A stretch of 64,000 bases of DNA from Lacicoccus alkaliphilus DSM 16010 (GCF_900142805.1 NZ_FRCF01000002.1:434001-498000); one strand, 5' to 3'. Shown: positions 9,371 to 19,038, counted from the first letter of the stretch. A program made the numbers and translations. The notes: generated by a model not told the origin, from the sequence alone.

Positions 9371-9402
9371 TTTTTAACCAACTACTTTAAGGAGTGTTAT
9401 GT

Positions 9403-10779
9403 ATGGACATGGACAAAATTGTTAATTTATCAAAGGCACGGGGTTTTGTATTCCCGGGCAGTGAAATTTACGGCGGACTTGCCAACACTTGGGACTACGG
9501 CCCGCTCGGTATTGAACTTAAAAACAACGTAAAGGCCGCATGGTGGAAAAAGTTCATCCAGGAATCCCCGTATAATGTAGGTGTTGATGCCGCCATCCTC
9601 ATGAATCCGAAAACATGGGAAGCTTCAGGTCACCTCAACAACTTCAATGACCCTATGATCGACTGTAAGGAATGTAAAAGCCGTCATCGTGCAGACAAAC
9701 TCATTGAAAATGTCCTCCAGAAAGAAGATGACAATTTTGTTGCCGACGGTTTAAGCTTCGATGAAATGAAGAACATCATCGATGAGCGTAATATAACGTG
9801 CCCGAACTGCGGTGCACATGCTTATACCGACATCCGTCAGTTCAACCTGATGTTCAAAACTTTCCAGGGTGTCACAGAATCCTCAACGAACGAGATTTTC
9901 CTGCGTCCGGAAACTGCCCAGGGCATCTTTGTGAACTATAAGAATGTTCAAAGATCCATGCGCAAAAAACTGCCTTTCGGCATCGGCATGATCGGCAAAT
10001 CATTCCGTAACGAAATCACACCGGGCAACTTCATCTTCAGAACAAGGGAATTCGAGCAGATGGAACTTGAATTCTTCTGTAAACCGGGTACGGAAGTCGA
10101 ATGGCAGAAATACTGGAAAGATTTCTGTCAGAACTGGCTGCTGGAACTTGGTCTCGCTGACGGCAACCTCCGCATGCGCGACCATGACGATGATGAGCTG
10201 TCCCACTACTCCAATGCCACTACAGATATCGAGTACAGATTCCCGTTTGGCTGGGGAGAGCTTTGGGGTATTGCGAGCCGTACGAATTTCGACTTGAGAC
10301 AGCATATGGAACATTCCAAAGAAGATCTCACATATCATGACCAGGAATCAGGAGAGAAATTCATTCCGTTCGTCATCGAACCGGCGCTTGGACTCGACCG
10401 GGTGACGCTTGCCTTCATGAGTGATGCATATGAAGAGGAAGAGCTTGGAAATGGTGAGTCCAGAACTGTCATGAGATTCCACCCGAGCCTGGCACCATAC
10501 AAGGCAGCGGTCCTGCCGTTATCCAAGAAATTGAGTGACGATGCCTTCAAAGTGTTTGAAAAACTTGCCCCTGACTTCAATGTCGAATTCGATGAGTCAC
10601 AGTCGATCGGTAAGAGATACCGCCGTCAGGACGAAATCGGCACACCGTACTGCATCACTTTCGACTTCGATTCATTGGAGGACAATATGGTGACGGTGCG
10701 CGAGAGGGATACGATGGAACAGATAAGAATGCCGATAGATGAAGTGAACGGCTTCTTGAAAGAAAGAATCAAATTTTAA
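9403..10779 (+). CDS. glyS: Glycyl-tRNA synthetase (class II, alpha2 type)
   Basis: Charges tRNA-Gly. Class II synthetase of the single-chain eukaryotic/Gram-positive type, 458 residues. Motif 1 region [10 protein letters not shown] is near residue 46, motif 2 contains [23 protein letters not shown] (near residue 205, quoted in part: FRNEITP and REFEQME), motif 3 contains [11 protein letters not shown] near residue 330, and the anticodon-binding domain follows to the end. A CxxC pair with CPNCG is seen near residue 138. I chose ATG 9403, eight bases after AAGGAG (9389-9394); an earlier GTG at 9394 lies within that site. Confidence 0.97.
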   Translation: MDMDKIVNLSKARGFVFPGSEIYGGLANTWDYGPLGIELKNNVKAAWWKKFIQESPYNVGVDAAILMNPKTWEASGHLNNFNDPMIDCKECKSRHRADKLIENVLQKEDDNFVADGLSFDEMKNIIDERNITCPNCGAHAYTDIRQFNLMFKTFQGVTESSTNEIFLRPETAQGIFVNYKNVQRSMRKKLPFGIGMIGKSFRNEITPGNFIFRTREFEQMELEFFCKPGTEVEWQKYWKDFCQNWLLELGLADGNLRMRDHDDDELSHYSNATTDIEYRFPFGWGELWGIASRTNFDLRQHMEHSKEDLTYHDQESGEKFIPFVIEPALGLDRVTLAFMSDAYEEEELGNGESRTVMRFHPSLAPYKAAVLPLSKKLSDDAFKVFEKLAPDFNVEFDESQSIGKRYRRQDEIGTPYCITFDFDSLEDNMVTVRERDTMEQIRMPIDEVNGFLKERIKF

Positions 10780-10787
10780 GATTATGC

Positions 10788-10823
10788 AACCCCGGCAGCT
10801 GAAGTCAGCTGCCGGGGTTTTTA
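10788..10823 (+). terminator. Strong terminator after glyS
   Basis: AACCCCGGCAGCT pairs perfectly with AGCTGCCGGGGTT around a six-base loop, followed by a T tract. Nothing else is seen in the remaining 130 bases up to the recO stop codon. Confidence 0.93.
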
Positions 10824-10959
10824 TCAGAAATTCGACAAGCCGGTCGCTCATAATGAACTTGGAATGGCATTGTTTTTTCAATGACCGCCCGCAATGACCA
10901 GAAGGGGATAAGAATAACTTTAAAATCTTTTTCACCCTCTGTATGGTCCCATCTAATCA

Positions 10960-11703
10960 TTACGTGATCAAACGCCTGGCCTTAAAGTACACTCCTGCAT
11001 ACTCATCATAAATCAGTTCTGTGAACTTCAAGAGCTTCCTCCCGTTTTCCGGGGCCACATTAATTGAATTAATCAAATCAAGCCTGGCGTTTTTCATGTA
11101 AGCGGCCAGATATATTATACGGTTGCCGATATGCACAGACCGCTCCAGGGTTTCTTCATCAAGACAATGATCGCAGACTACACTGTGATATTTGAATGAA
11201 TAATGACTGAAAACATTGTATTCCCGGCTGCCGCACAGTGCGCATTCATCTACGTTTATCTCGATGCCGTAACGCGGCATCAGTTTTGCGGCCACCATGG
11301 CAGTAGTAGCGTTCTTTTCATTTTCGTCCTTTTTTTCAAGTAATTTAAAGGCTTTCATCAGAAGTTCATAATCTTTGGGCGTGACATCCTCGTCGTTTAA
11401 AATTTTCGTGACGTATTCCATGATGTAACTGCCGTATGCAAACATTTCAAAATCCTCATTGATGCCCTTGAAATGGGAAATTACATCGACTTCATTCAAT
11501 GTCCCTATCCCTTTGAAGCGGTTATAGGTGAATAATGCCTCCTTGAATCCCTGCCTGAGGACGATGAAAGAGCTTTTCGGCTTGTTGAATCCGCGGGCCA
11601 TCAAGGGCACCATCACGCCCTCTTCATTTAAAATGGTAATGATCCGGCTGGACTCACTATAATTGGTCTGCCGGATCATTATACCCTTTTGCTGATAAAT
11701 CAT
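10960..11703 (-). CDS. recO: DNA repair protein RecO
   Basis: Recombination mediator that loads RecA on SSB-coated DNA with RecR. 247 residues: N-terminal OB fold (residues 1-80, QQKGIMIRQTNYSESSRIITI split in evidence as QQKGIMI and ESSRIITI), helical middle, and a CxxC...CxxC zinc site (CALCG near residue 157 and CDHC near 178). ATG follows GGTGATGAT. It is eight bases downstream of era, the usual order era-recO. Confidence 0.95.
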   Translation of the reverse strand: MIYQQKGIMIRQTNYSESSRIITILNEEGVMVPLMARGFNKPKSSFIVLRQGFKEALFTYNRFKGIGTLNEVDVISHFKGINEDFEMFAYGSYIMEYVTKILNDEDVTPKDYELLMKAFKLLEKKDENEKNATTAMVAAKLMPRYGIEINVDECALCGSREYNVFSHYSFKYHSVVCDHCLDEETLERSVHIGNRIIYLAAYMKNARLDLINSINVAPENGRKLLKFTELIYDEYAGVYFKARRLIT

Positions 11704-11711
11704 ATCATCAC

Positions 11712-12620
11712 CTAATATTCATCATCCCTGTAGCCGAGTGAGCGTATGAAGTTGGTTTTATTGCGCCAGTCCTTCTGCACTTTGACCCAGAGTTCAAGAT
11801 AAACTTTGCTTCCAAGAAGGTTTTCTATGTCGACTCTTGCCAATTTGCCGATTTCCTTCAGCATTTTACCGCCTTTGCCGATGACCATGCCTTTTTGTGA
11901 CTCCCGTTCAACGTAGATCGTGGCCTGGACATGGACCTTTCCGCCTTCCTCATTCGCTTTCATCTTCTCCACCTCAACACCGATGGCATGGGGAATTTCC
12001 TGACTCGTGAGATGCAGTGCTTTCTCACGGATGAGTTCACTGACTATGAAGTGCTCGGGATGATCGGTCACCCTGTCTTCAGGATAATACATCGGGCCTT
12101 CCGGAAGGTAGCTTTCGATGACTTCCACAAGCTTATCCACATTGTTGCCCTGGAGCGCTGATATCGGTACGATTTCACTGAAGTTGAGCTTATCCTTATA
12201 AACTTCGATCTGTTTGATCAGATCATCCGGATGCACAAGATCGATTTTATTCAACACGAGCACGATGGGAGTGGATGTGTGCTCAAGCATTTCGATGATG
12301 AACTCATCACCACGCCCGATCTCTTCGGCAACATTGACGATGAAGAGGATCACTTCCGTTTCCCTCAAAGTGTTTCGTGCGACTTTCATCATATGCTCCC
12401 CGAGCTGATGCTTCGGTTTGTGGATGCCCGGTGTATCGATGAAAATCATCTGAGACTGTTCGGTCGTGTATACACCCTGTATTTTATTTCTCGTCGTCTG
12501 CGGTTTATCAGACATTATCGCGACCTTTTGGCCGAGCACTTTATTCATGAAAGTCGACTTCCCTACATTCGGGCGTCCGATGATGCTGATGAAACCGGAT
12601 TTAAATTTATCTTCACTCAT
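11712..12620 (-). CDS. era: GTPase Era
   Basis: Essential GTPase that binds 16S rRNA during 30S assembly. 302 residues. G1 GRPNVGKST (about 15-23), G3 DTPGIHKP (about 63), G4 NKID (about 124) and the C-terminal KH domain with [13 protein letters not shown] (about 246) are all intact. It overlaps the cdd stop region by eight bases, so cdd-era are coupled. Confidence 0.97.
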   Translation of the reverse strand: MSEDKFKSGFISIIGRPNVGKSTFMNKVLGQKVAIMSDKPQTTRNKIQGVYTTEQSQMIFIDTPGIHKPKHQLGEHMMKVARNTLRETEVILFIVNVAEEIGRGDEFIIEMLEHTSTPIVLVLNKIDLVHPDDLIKQIEVYKDKLNFSEIVPISALQGNNVDKLVEVIESYLPEGPMYYPEDRVTDHPEHFIVSELIREKALHLTSQEIPHAIGVEVEKMKANEEGGKVHVQATIYVERESQKGMVIGKGGKMLKEIGKLARVDIENLLGSKVYLELWVKVQKDWRNKTNFIRSLGYRDDEY

Positions 12621-13026
12621 TTTTCATGTCCTTTCCTGAGAAGCCCAGCGGCAGCAGGTCGTCCACCGAGCGTTTAATCACTTCGCCGGTCTTACTCGTC
12701 AAGTATACCGGCATATCATCGCGGCACAGCTCTTTCATCACCTGGCGGCATACGCCGCAGGGGCTTGCAGGCGCTTCCGCATCCGTGACGACCACAAGTG
12801 CTTTAAACTTTGTGATGTTATTCGAATAAGCGCTGACCAAAGCGCTCCTCTCGGCACAGATTGTTGCAGGGTAGGCTGCGTTTTCAATATTCGCCCCATA
12901 TATATACTGATCATCTTCCGTTACAAGCAGCGCGCCCACATTGAAATTCGAATATGGCGTGTATGCGCGGCTCTGTGCTTCGATGGCTTCTTTCAGCCAT
13001 TCTTCCTTGAATATTCCATCATTCAT
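12613..13026 (-). CDS. cdd: Cytidine deaminase
   Basis: Deaminates cytidine and deoxycytidine for pyrimidine salvage. 137 residues, tetrameric small form. Zinc site: CAERSAL (first zinc Cys and catalytic Glu) and PCGVCRQ with two further Cys. I chose ATG 13026, nine bases after AGGAGA; a TTG at 13047 would add seven residues but overlaps the dgkA stop. Confidence 0.95.
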   Translation of the reverse strand: MNDGIFKEEWLKEAIEAQSRAYTPYSNFNVGALLVTEDDQYIYGANIENAAYPATICAERSALVSAYSNNITKFKALVVVTDAEAPASPCGVCRQVMKELCRDDMPVYLTSKTGEVIKRSVDDLLPLGFSGKDMKNE

Positions 13027-13039
13027 GTAAGTCACTCTC

Positions 13040-13387
13040 CTAGGCAAAGAACCCGATTATTTTTGGGATGAATATTATCATTCCTGTGATTGAGGCGTAG
13101 ATTGCCGCAAGCAATACGGCAAGCGCAGACGTGTCCTTTGCGCACTTCGCGAGCGTATGGACTTCGCCGGTCACGAGGTCAACCGTATACTCGATGCTTG
13201 TATTCAAAATTTCACTGATCAGCACGATGAATATTGCGCTGATGATGAAAAGCCATTCTACAGTATCCAGTCTGAATAAAAATCCTGCTGCTGCGACAAT
13301 GAAGGCGATCAGCAGATGCACGGCAAAATGGAAGTCTTTTCTCAACAATGCATCGATGCCCTGGAGCGCAAATTTAAAGCGGTTCAT
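13040..13387 (-). CDS. dgkA: Diacylglycerol/undecaprenol kinase (DgkA family)
   Basis: Small integral membrane kinase; Gram-positive members phosphorylate undecaprenol rather than diacylglycerol, supplying the lipid carrier for cell-wall synthesis. 115 residues with three hydrophobic helices and the family motif around EILNTSIEYTVDL (about residues 60-72), containing the catalytic Glu/Asn. It sits two bases after ybeY and its stop overlaps the cdd ribosome-binding site. Confidence 0.93.
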   Translation of the reverse strand: MNRFKFALQGIDALLRKDFHFAVHLLIAFIVAAAGFLFRLDTVEWLFIISAIFIVLISEILNTSIEYTVDLVTGEVHTLAKCAKDTSALAVLLAAIYASITGMIIFIPKIIGFFA

Positions 13388-13389
13388 CG

Positions 13390-13854
13390 TTATTCATCTC
13401 TCGAAACTCCAAACGCTTCCAAAATTTCATCCTGGGTCCGGTTCATCTCTCTCTCTTCCGCTTCTTCCAAGTGATCATAACCCAGCAGATGGAGGAATCC
13501 ATGAAGCGACAAAAATAATAATTCACGCCTGTAGCTGTGGCCGTACTCCTCTGCCTGCTCCCCGGCGCGATCGGTGGAAATGATGATGTCCCCGAGTGTT
13601 CTCGGAGCCTCTTCATGTATCAGGTTGAATTCATCGTCTTCCATGGCAAAAGAAATGACATCCGTCACTTCATCCTTATCCCTGTATTGATGATTGATTT
13701 CACGTATCGACGTGTTGTCCACAAACGATACACTGATTTCCGCATTTGACCCGGACTCCAGTTTTCCGAATGCGAAATTCAACAACCGGCTGATTTCCTG
13801 CTGTTCCTCATGCGAAGTGTAACCGTCATCATCTATAAAATCGACTGTCAGCAT
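13390..13854 (-). CDS. ybeY: Endoribonuclease YbeY (16S rRNA maturation)
   Basis: Single-strand metal-dependent endoribonuclease for 16S rRNA 3' processing and 70S quality control. The zinc motif HGFLHLLGYDH (about residues 119-129) has all three His ligands. 154 residues is normal. It lies nine bases after phoH, the conserved pairing. Confidence 0.95.
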   Translation of the reverse strand: MLTVDFIDDDGYTSHEEQQEISRLLNFAFGKLESGSNAEISVSFVDNTSIREINHQYRDKDEVTDVISFAMEDDEFNLIHEEAPRTLGDIIISTDRAGEQAEEYGHSYRRELLFLSLHGFLHLLGYDHLEEAEEREMNRTQDEILEAFGVSRDE

Positions 13855-13863
13855 AGTGCACCC

Positions 13864-14802
13864 CTATTCATAGGCTTTAATGATTTTTGAGACCAGCGGA
13901 TGTCTGACCACATCCGTCTCATCCATGCGGTTGATTGCCACGCCTTTGACGTCATCAAGTCTTCTCACCGCTTCGATCAAACCGCTTTTTGTGGCTCCCG
14001 GCAGATCGATCTGTGTTTCGTCACCGGTGACGACCATCTTGGAGCCGAAACCGAGACGGGTCAGAAACATCTTCATCTGCATTTCCGTAGTATTCTGGGC
14101 TTCATCAAGTATACAGAACGCATCGTTCAATGTACGCCCCCTCATATAGGCGAGCGGGGCGACCTCTATGACGCCCCGTTCCACCAGCCTGTCGGTCTGC
14201 TCCGTTCCGAGGACCGTATGAAGACCGTCATACAAGGGCCTGAGATACGGGTCGACTTTCTCCTTCAGGTCCCCCGGCAGGAAACCGAGGTTCTCCCCGG
14301 CCTCGACGGCAGGACGGGTCAGCACGATCCGCTTGACCTGCCCATCCCTCAGCATCTGGCAGGCAAAAACAACCGCAAGAAATGTCTTACCTGTGCCTGC
14401 CGGGCCGATCCCGAAAGTCAGGTCACTGCGTTTAATGTTTTCAATATATAATCTTTGTCCGGTGGTTTTGGCACGAATGCCCCTGCCCTTATTATCTTTG
14501 GCAATCACTTCATTATATAGATCAAGAAGATATTCAATCGTCCCGTTTTTAGCCATGCTTGATGCCGATTGAACATCCCTCAGATTCACTTTCATCCCAC
14601 GCTGGATGATTTTAAGCAAATGTATGAGCACATCCTCTGCCTGTTCAACATTCTCATCATCCTGCCCGCTCACTGTAATTTCATTGCCGAGCGTATGGAT
14701 GGTGACGTCGAACATATCCTCCAGAAATGTTATATGTGCATCATTCGCCCCGATGAGCGCCTGCGCCTCTTCGAGACTCTCTATACTTATTATATTAGGC
14801 AT
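13864..14802 (-). CDS. PhoH-family ATPase (YbeZ type)
   Basis: P-loop ATPase related to RNA helicase motors; usually encoded next to YbeY. 312 residues. Walker A GPAGTGKTFLA is at about residues 129-139, Walker B ILDEAQN near residue 230, and the sensor TGDETQIDLP near residue 258. It has a KH-like N-terminus. ATG follows AAAGGGG. It is the first gene of the phoH-ybeY-dgkA-cdd-era-recO run, all closely spaced or overlapping. Confidence 0.93.
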   Translation of the reverse strand: MPNIISIESLEEAQALIGANDAHITFLEDMFDVTIHTLGNEITVSGQDDENVEQAEDVLIHLLKIIQRGMKVNLRDVQSASSMAKNGTIEYLLDLYNEVIAKDNKGRGIRAKTTGQRLYIENIKRSDLTFGIGPAGTGKTFLAVVFACQMLRDGQVKRIVLTRPAVEAGENLGFLPGDLKEKVDPYLRPLYDGLHTVLGTEQTDRLVERGVIEVAPLAYMRGRTLNDAFCILDEAQNTTEMQMKMFLTRLGFGSKMVVTGDETQIDLPGATKSGLIEAVRRLDDVKGVAINRMDETDVVRHPLVSKIIKAYE

Positions 14803-14960
14803 TTACAAACCCCTTTAATTATTTTGTGATTACCTTAAATTTACCATTATCAAAACCCTACTGCAATCAATTAGCGGAAGGCTGAAAAGTTTATCCCCTT
14901 CAACCAGGCCATCCGGTCTGCACTGTTCACCAAGTGTCACATACAGGAAATCGGAAGACC

Positions 14961-14992
14961 GGAAAAAGAAAAAGACCTTATGAAGGTCTTCT
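14961..14992 (-). terminator. Terminator of the YwiC-like gene
   Basis: On the minus strand AAGACCTT and AAGGTCTT form an 8-bp stem around a three-base loop, followed by TTTCTTTTTCC. The rest of 14803-14960 holds no gene; it should contain the promoter of the phoH operon, but I could not pick a convincing one. Confidence 0.8.
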
Positions 14993-15724
14993 TCATAGTA
15001 CAGCAGTCAGGTAAACGACCACCCACGCACTGATCCAAAGCACATGAACGACTTCCAGAATACCCAATTTTTTAGGTGTCCACCCTCTACCATAGACACC
15101 CACCGCCCTGATGATGCCGACCACGAAGGCTATGCCGAGAAGATAATGCCAAGCCAGCATTCCGAGGAACAACAGTGCATGATATATGTATGAAGCATTC
15201 CGGTACCGGATATTCTTACGCTCCCTGACCACTGTTTTCACCACCAGCGCCGATCCGACAAAATATAAAAAGCTGACTGCAATTACGGTTGTGATGCCGT
15301 GGGTCCACTCATGAGAGTTCAAAAAAGCTATACCGCCACCCGCTATTGAAAATATCATGATTGCAGCAATGTCGTTGATGATGTTCCTCTCATCCCTGAT
15401 TTTTGCGTAGTAAGCAGTAATCAGTCCCAGCGGCAGCATCACGATAAAGAAAAACATGATGCGGTATTCCACCATCAAAGGATATAAGAAGAGCAGTATG
15501 GCGATGCCCCCGAACATTAACGCTGATTTCAAGTATCCGAACTCTTTGTTCCTTTTCATCCTCTTGATGAACATGAGCGCATGATCGGCCGCAAAGAACA
15601 TGAGCAGCCAGCCGGCCATGTAAAACAATTGTGAAAAATGAAAACCGCCTGCGGCAATTCCAAGCAGGAGAGGCATGAAAATCATGGCCCATGCCCCGTG
15701 CTGGTTTTGTTTCTTGAATTTCAT
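14993..15724 (-). CDS. YwiC-like polytopic membrane protein
   Basis: Integral membrane protein of 243 residues with about seven to eight hydrophobic segments. The N-terminal KQNQHGAWAMIFMP matches the HGAW signature of the YwiC-like family, whose function is unknown (in Bacillus ywiC is near nitrate-respiration genes). The end of the protein has a GWTPKKLGILEVVH segment typical of the family. I chose ATG 15724 with AGAGGTG upstream; a longer frame to 15769 adds only 15 unsupported residues. It is a single gene with its own terminator. Confidence 0.8.
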   Translation of the reverse strand: MKFKKQNQHGAWAMIFMPLLLGIAAGGFHFSQLFYMAGWLLMFFAADHALMFIKRMKRNKEFGYLKSALMFGGIAILLFLYPLMVEYRIMFFFIVMLPLGLITAYYAKIRDERNIINDIAAIMIFSIAGGGIAFLNSHEWTHGITTVIAVSFLYFVGSALVVKTVVRERKNIRYRNASYIYHALLFLGMLAWHYLLGIAFVVGIIRAVGVYGRGWTPKKLGILEVVHVLWISAWVVVYLTAVL

Positions 15725-15830
15725 AATGTCACCTCTTAATGCCATTATATCCAACGAAACCGCGAACATACCAGATCATCTTTACAATTTTGTGAAAAAA
15801 ATAACAAGAAATCACTCTGACTCAACTGCT

Positions 15831-16109
15831 TTACTTTATCATTTTCTTTGTCTCTGCTTCCCTCTCCATGACTGCCCTGGCAAAAGGACACTCGGGAACG
15901 ATTTTTTTATCCTCTTCACGCGCATACTCGATCACCATTCCGACTAAAGCACTGCCCATGCCCTGTCCGCTCAACTGATTCGCAACCTGAGTGCTGTCTA
16001 TGATGAAGTCGCCCTCGTCGTCCACAATATACGATACATAAGCCTCTGGATTCAATTCATCCTCACCGACGAAGAACATGTTTTCACCTTTTTTAATATC
16101 AACATCCAT
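15831..16109 (-). CDS. Small GNAT-type N-acetyltransferase (YidJ-like)
   Basis: Compact GCN5-related acetyltransferase of 92 residues (the PF14542-type minimal fold). The acetyl-CoA-binding loop is QLSGQGMGSALVG (about residues 46-58) and the C-terminal motif contains CPFARA, typical of this subfamily. The substrate is unknown; members often acetylate small molecules or proteins. It has a perfect AGGAGG-type ribosome-binding site and is a single gene. Confidence 0.85.
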   Translation of the reverse strand: MDVDIKKGENMFFVGEDELNPEAYVSYIVDDEGDFIIDSTQVANQLSGQGMGSALVGMVIEYAREEDKKIVPECPFARAVMEREAETKKMIK

Positions 16110-16159
16110 TATTCACACCTCCTGATCACTTATCATATTCTCATCTTCGGACTGTTTAA

Positions 16160-16200
16160 AACATGAAAACGGCACATGACAATAGTGTCATGTACCGTTA
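16160..16200 (-). terminator. Terminator of the nfeD-floA operon
   Basis: Minus-strand ACGGTACATGACA pairs with TGTCATGTGCCGT around a four-base loop (one mismatch/G-T), followed by TTTTCATGTTTT. It lies just beyond the stop of the charged membrane protein gene. Confidence 0.8.
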
Positions 16201-16203
16201 AGA

Positions 16204-16896
16204 TCACTTACGTGATTTGGGTTTACCCAGGATTTCGTTGAAGATGACCCCATTTACGATCGCCTTGTTGTCAAATGTGAGGTCTTTTGAGGAGAATGCA
16301 CTACTCTTCCTTGTATCTGCTACGGAAGTCCGGTCATCGCCATATGAATAACGAAGCTCATCTGTGATTTCACTGCCGACCCCTTCAACCGGTTTTGCAA
16401 CCTCCACATTTGAATCTGCGGCGCCGGTACGGACTCTTTCTCTTGCCCTCTCGGCTCTTTCACTCTGTTTTCTCTCGACAGGCTTTCTGTCCCTGGACGT
16501 CTCCCTGCGGGAACGCTCGCGCATTGAGGTTTCTTTTTTCTCCCGCTGACGCCGTTCTTCAAGTTTCCGCCGCTCTTCTTCAACGCGGCGTTTGACATCT
16601 TCGCGGCTCGGTCTTTCAGGAGGACCGGCGGACGTATCGGTGCCGGTCCGGCCCATGGCTTTTTCGTATTCACTTTGAAATTCGCGTTTCAACTCATCGA
16701 ACATACCGCCGGAGCCCTGCGACTGTCTACCGCCCGTATCCGACTCAGATTGACGCGGCCTTGGTGCCGAGCGGCCGGGCCTTTCCATTTTACCCGGATC
16801 GATGTCCCTTTTTTCCTCATTCTTATTACCGGTGCTGGCTATAATAGAATATATTACTCCGCCTGCAAATATTAATAGAGGCAGTAATACTTCCAT
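16204..16896 (-). CDS. Uncharacterised charged membrane protein linked to floA
   Basis: I do not recognise this protein. It has 230 residues: one N-terminal membrane helix (about residues 3-20), then a long hydrophilic region. Residues about 95-160 are extremely rich in Arg, Glu and Lys, with many Arg-Glu runs, and probably form a single long helix or disordered segment. The last 15 residues (NGVIFNEILGKPKSRK) look more ordered and may be a conserved motif. It begins 11 bases after the floA stop and shares a terminator with that operon, so it is probably co-expressed with the flotillin. Inference: a lipid-domain or scaffold partner. Confidence 0.75.
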   Translation of the reverse strand: MEVLLPLLIFAGGVIYSIIASTGNKNEEKRDIDPGKMERPGRSAPRPRQSESDTGGRQSQGSGGMFDELKREFQSEYEKAMGRTGTDTSAGPPERPSREDVKRRVEEERRKLEERRQREKKETSMRERSRRETSRDRKPVERKQSERAERARERVRTGAADSNVEVAKPVEGVGSEITDELRYSYGDDRTSVADTRKSSAFSSKDLTFDNKAIVNGVIFNEILGKPKSRK

Positions 16897-16907
16897 GATA
16901 TCACGCC

Positions 16908-17915
16908 CTATTCTTCATCTTTGGAACGAGTCGGATCTGTCATCTTATTGATGGAATCCCTCATGTTTGTATCTGCTTCGATATTTTTAAGATCATAATA
17001 TTCGCTTACCCCGATATTGCCGCTTTCGAGTGCCTGCGCAAATGCAAGTGGAACTTTGGACTCGGCTTCCACCACTTTCGCCCTCATCTCCTCGACGCGG
17101 GCTTTCATCTCCTGCTCCTGCGCTACGGCCATGGCCCTGCGCTCTTCAGCTTTAGCCTGGGCGATGTTCTTATCGGCAACCGCCTGCTCTGTCTGAAGGT
17201 CTGCTCCGATGTTCTTGCCGATATCCACATCTGCAATATCTATGGACAGTATTTCAAAGGCTGTTCCTGAATCCAGACCTTTAGAAAGCACTGTCTGGGA
17301 TATGCGGTCGGGATTTTCCAGCACATCGGAATGTTTGTTAGAAGAACCAATCGTGGAGACGATACCCTCACCCACACGGGCGACAATCGTATCTTCGCCG
17401 GCCCCGCCGACAAGACGTTCGATGTTTGCACGGACAGTAATGCGCGCCTTGGCCTTCACTTCTATACCGTCCATTGCCACACCTGCGATGAATGGTGTCT
17501 CAATCACTTTCGGATTGACACTCATTTGAACCGCTTCCAATACATCACGGCCTGCAAGGTCGATTGCAGCACAACGTTCGAACGTCAAATTGATGTCTGC
17601 ACGCTGGGCTGCAATTAAAGCATCCACTACTCTATCCACATTTCCTCCAGCAAGGAAGTGTGACTCCAACTGATTAACACTGAGCTTGATACCTGCTTTG
17701 TCACCTTTGATCATCGGTTCAATGACACGTTTCGGTTTGACACGCCTCAAGCGCATCCCCACCAGTGAGAAAATACCCACTTTAACCCCGGCAGAAATGG
17801 CTGAAATCCACAAACCGACCGGAACAAAGGACAAGATGAACGACAGTATGATAAATACAATTACGATTAAAAATATAACCGTCAATAACCCGCCACCTAT
17901 AAACATTAAGTCCAT
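16908..17915 (-). CDS. floA: Flotillin-like protein FloA
   Basis: Membrane scaffold protein forming functional lipid domains. 335 residues; two adjacent hydrophobic stretches at the N-terminus (about residues 5-50), an SPFH/band-7-like domain in the middle ([20 protein letters not shown] in part: [12 protein letters not shown]), and an Ala/Glu/Lys-rich coiled coil with repeated [15 protein letters not shown]-type segments (about 240-300). Length and architecture match Bacillus YqfA and Staphylococcus FloA. It follows nfeD by 24 bases. Confidence 0.95.
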   Translation of the reverse strand: MDLMFIGGGLLTVIFLIVIVFIILSFILSFVPVGLWISAISAGVKVGIFSLVGMRLRRVKPKRVIEPMIKGDKAGIKLSVNQLESHFLAGGNVDRVVDALIAAQRADINLTFERCAAIDLAGRDVLEAVQMSVNPKVIETPFIAGVAMDGIEVKAKARITVRANIERLVGGAGEDTIVARVGEGIVSTIGSSNKHSDVLENPDRISQTVLSKGLDSGTAFEILSIDIADVDIGKNIGADLQTEQAVADKNIAQAKAEERRAMAVAQEQEMKARVEEMRAKVVEAESKVPLAFAQALESGNIGVSEYYDLKNIEADTNMRDSINKMTDPTRSKDEE

Positions 17916-17939
17916 ATTAAAACTCTCCTTTAAATTATT

Positions 17940-18623
17940 CTAATCTTCAATCGGACGTACTACAACTCTTGAACTTTCAACAAGTATGACCTTCACTTCG
18001 GTATCAGCCGGGATGTAGGACCCTTCAGCAACAGCGTCAATCCGCCTCTCGCCATAACGTATCGTACCCGCCGGCCTCAGGGGTGTTAAAGTCTTCGCTG
18101 TGACACCGATGAGGTCGGACCGGTCATCAAACGAAGTATAACCGGATTCGGCATCGGTCGCATCGCTTAAAATCAACCTGTTTAAAAATGGAATTCTTCT
18201 TTTCTTGGATTTGATAAGCCCCACCGCCATAAAAGATGCAATAATAATTATTATCAGCAGAAATATAGAATATAAAATCATGTCCCCGCTGACCAGCACA
18301 ACACTCAGCAACAGCAGGATCACTCCCAATAACCCCAAAAAGGTACCGATTACAAAAAACTCGAGAATTATCAGGAAAGAACCGATGACAAACAATCCTA
18401 ATGCCCAAAGATTATCTTCACCGGCTAAGAGATGGCCGGAGAAAAACAATACCATCGCAGTGATTGAGAAGAGGCCGTAAAAGTTGAAGCGTTCAGAAAA
18501 AAGCTGCATGACCAGTCCGATAATGAAAACAGCTAGCAATATAAAGGCAATTACAGGCATAGTAATGACATCCCTGAACGTATGTACTATATTTCCAATC
18601 AAAAATGTATCATTAATAGCCAT
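17940..18623 (-). CDS. NfeD-family membrane protein
   Basis: Short-form NfeD (YqeZ C-terminal part) of 227 residues that partners flotillins. It has four to five membrane helices (about residues 20-150) and a soluble C-terminal OB-fold (about 165-227: GVTAKTLTPLRPAGTI with RIDAVAEG). I chose ATG 18623, which has GGAGGGG nine bases upstream; a GTG/ATG extension to 18644 runs through that site. The N-terminal ClpP-like protease domain of long NfeD proteins is absent. Confidence 0.88.
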   Translation of the reverse strand: MAINDTFLIGNIVHTFRDVITMPVIAFILLAVFIIGLVMQLFSERFNFYGLFSITAMVLFFSGHLLAGEDNLWALGLFVIGSFLIILEFFVIGTFLGLLGVILLLLSVVLVSGDMILYSIFLLIIIIIASFMAVGLIKSKKRRIPFLNRLILSDATDAESGYTSFDDRSDLIGVTAKTLTPLRPAGTIRYGERRIDAVAEGSYIPADTEVKVILVESSRVVVRPIED

Positions 18624-18692
18624 GTAAATCCCCTCCACCTTCATTATACATACTTAACCTGTAAAAATAAATAAACAGTGCCGTCCTAATGC

Positions 18693-18729
18693 AAAAAAAA
18701 GACAGTACTATCAAGATAACAGTACTGTC
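18693..18729 (-). terminator. Terminator of rpsU
   Basis: Minus-strand GACAGTACTGTTATC pairs with GATAGTACTGTC (short bulge) and is followed by eight T. It separates rpsU from the nfeD-floA operon. Confidence 0.92.
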
Positions 18730-18761
18730 CGTCTATGATAAATTATCCGAGGGAGGATATT

Positions 18762-18938
18762 TTATCTGAATTTTCTTTTGCGAGCTGCTTCGGATTTTTT
18801 CTTGCGTTTTACACTTGGCTTTTCATAATATTCTCTTTTACGGGCTTCTTGAATTGTGCCGTTTTTAGAGACATTACGCTTAAAACGACGCAGTGCATCT
18901 TCGATCGGCTCGTTTTTATTAACAGATGTTTTAGTCAT
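18762..18938 (-). CDS. rpsU: 30S ribosomal protein S21
   Basis: Small, very basic ribosomal protein of 58 residues ([19 protein letters not shown] in part: [12 protein letters not shown] and [11 protein letters not shown] are S21 hallmarks). It sits near the 16S 3' end and affects initiation. ATG 18938 follows GGAGGGAGGG; a longer frame to 18977 is not S21-like. It has its own consensus promoter and terminator. Confidence 0.96.
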   Translation of the reverse strand: MTKTSVNKNEPIEDALRRFKRNVSKNGTIQEARKREYYEKPSVKRKKKSEAARKRKFR

Positions 18939-19001
18939 AAATTTCCCTCCCTCCGAATAACCAAAGGTTAATCTCACATAGCATTTACTATGTACTCAAA
19001 C

Positions 19002-19030
19002 ATTATAATATAACAAAGTTTTCAGGTCAA
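19002..19030 (-). promoter_or_regulatory. Consensus promoter of rpsU
   Basis: Minus-strand TTGACC (19025-19030), 17-base spacer and TATAAT (19002-19007). The transcript leader is about 55 bases and holds a small hairpin ACATAG...CTATGT (18976-18993), which might be an S21 or mRNA-stability element; its function is unproven. Confidence 0.85.
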
Positions 19031-19038
19031 CTTAATTT

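Noticed and set aside
10672-10935. 87-codon minus-strand open frame between glyS and recO
   Set aside because: It runs through the glyS terminator hairpin and into glyS antisense; composition and lack of ribosome-binding site argue against it.
13900-14451. 183-codon plus-strand open frame within phoH
   Set aside because: Antisense shadow of a conserved ATPase; no ribosome-binding site or promoter.
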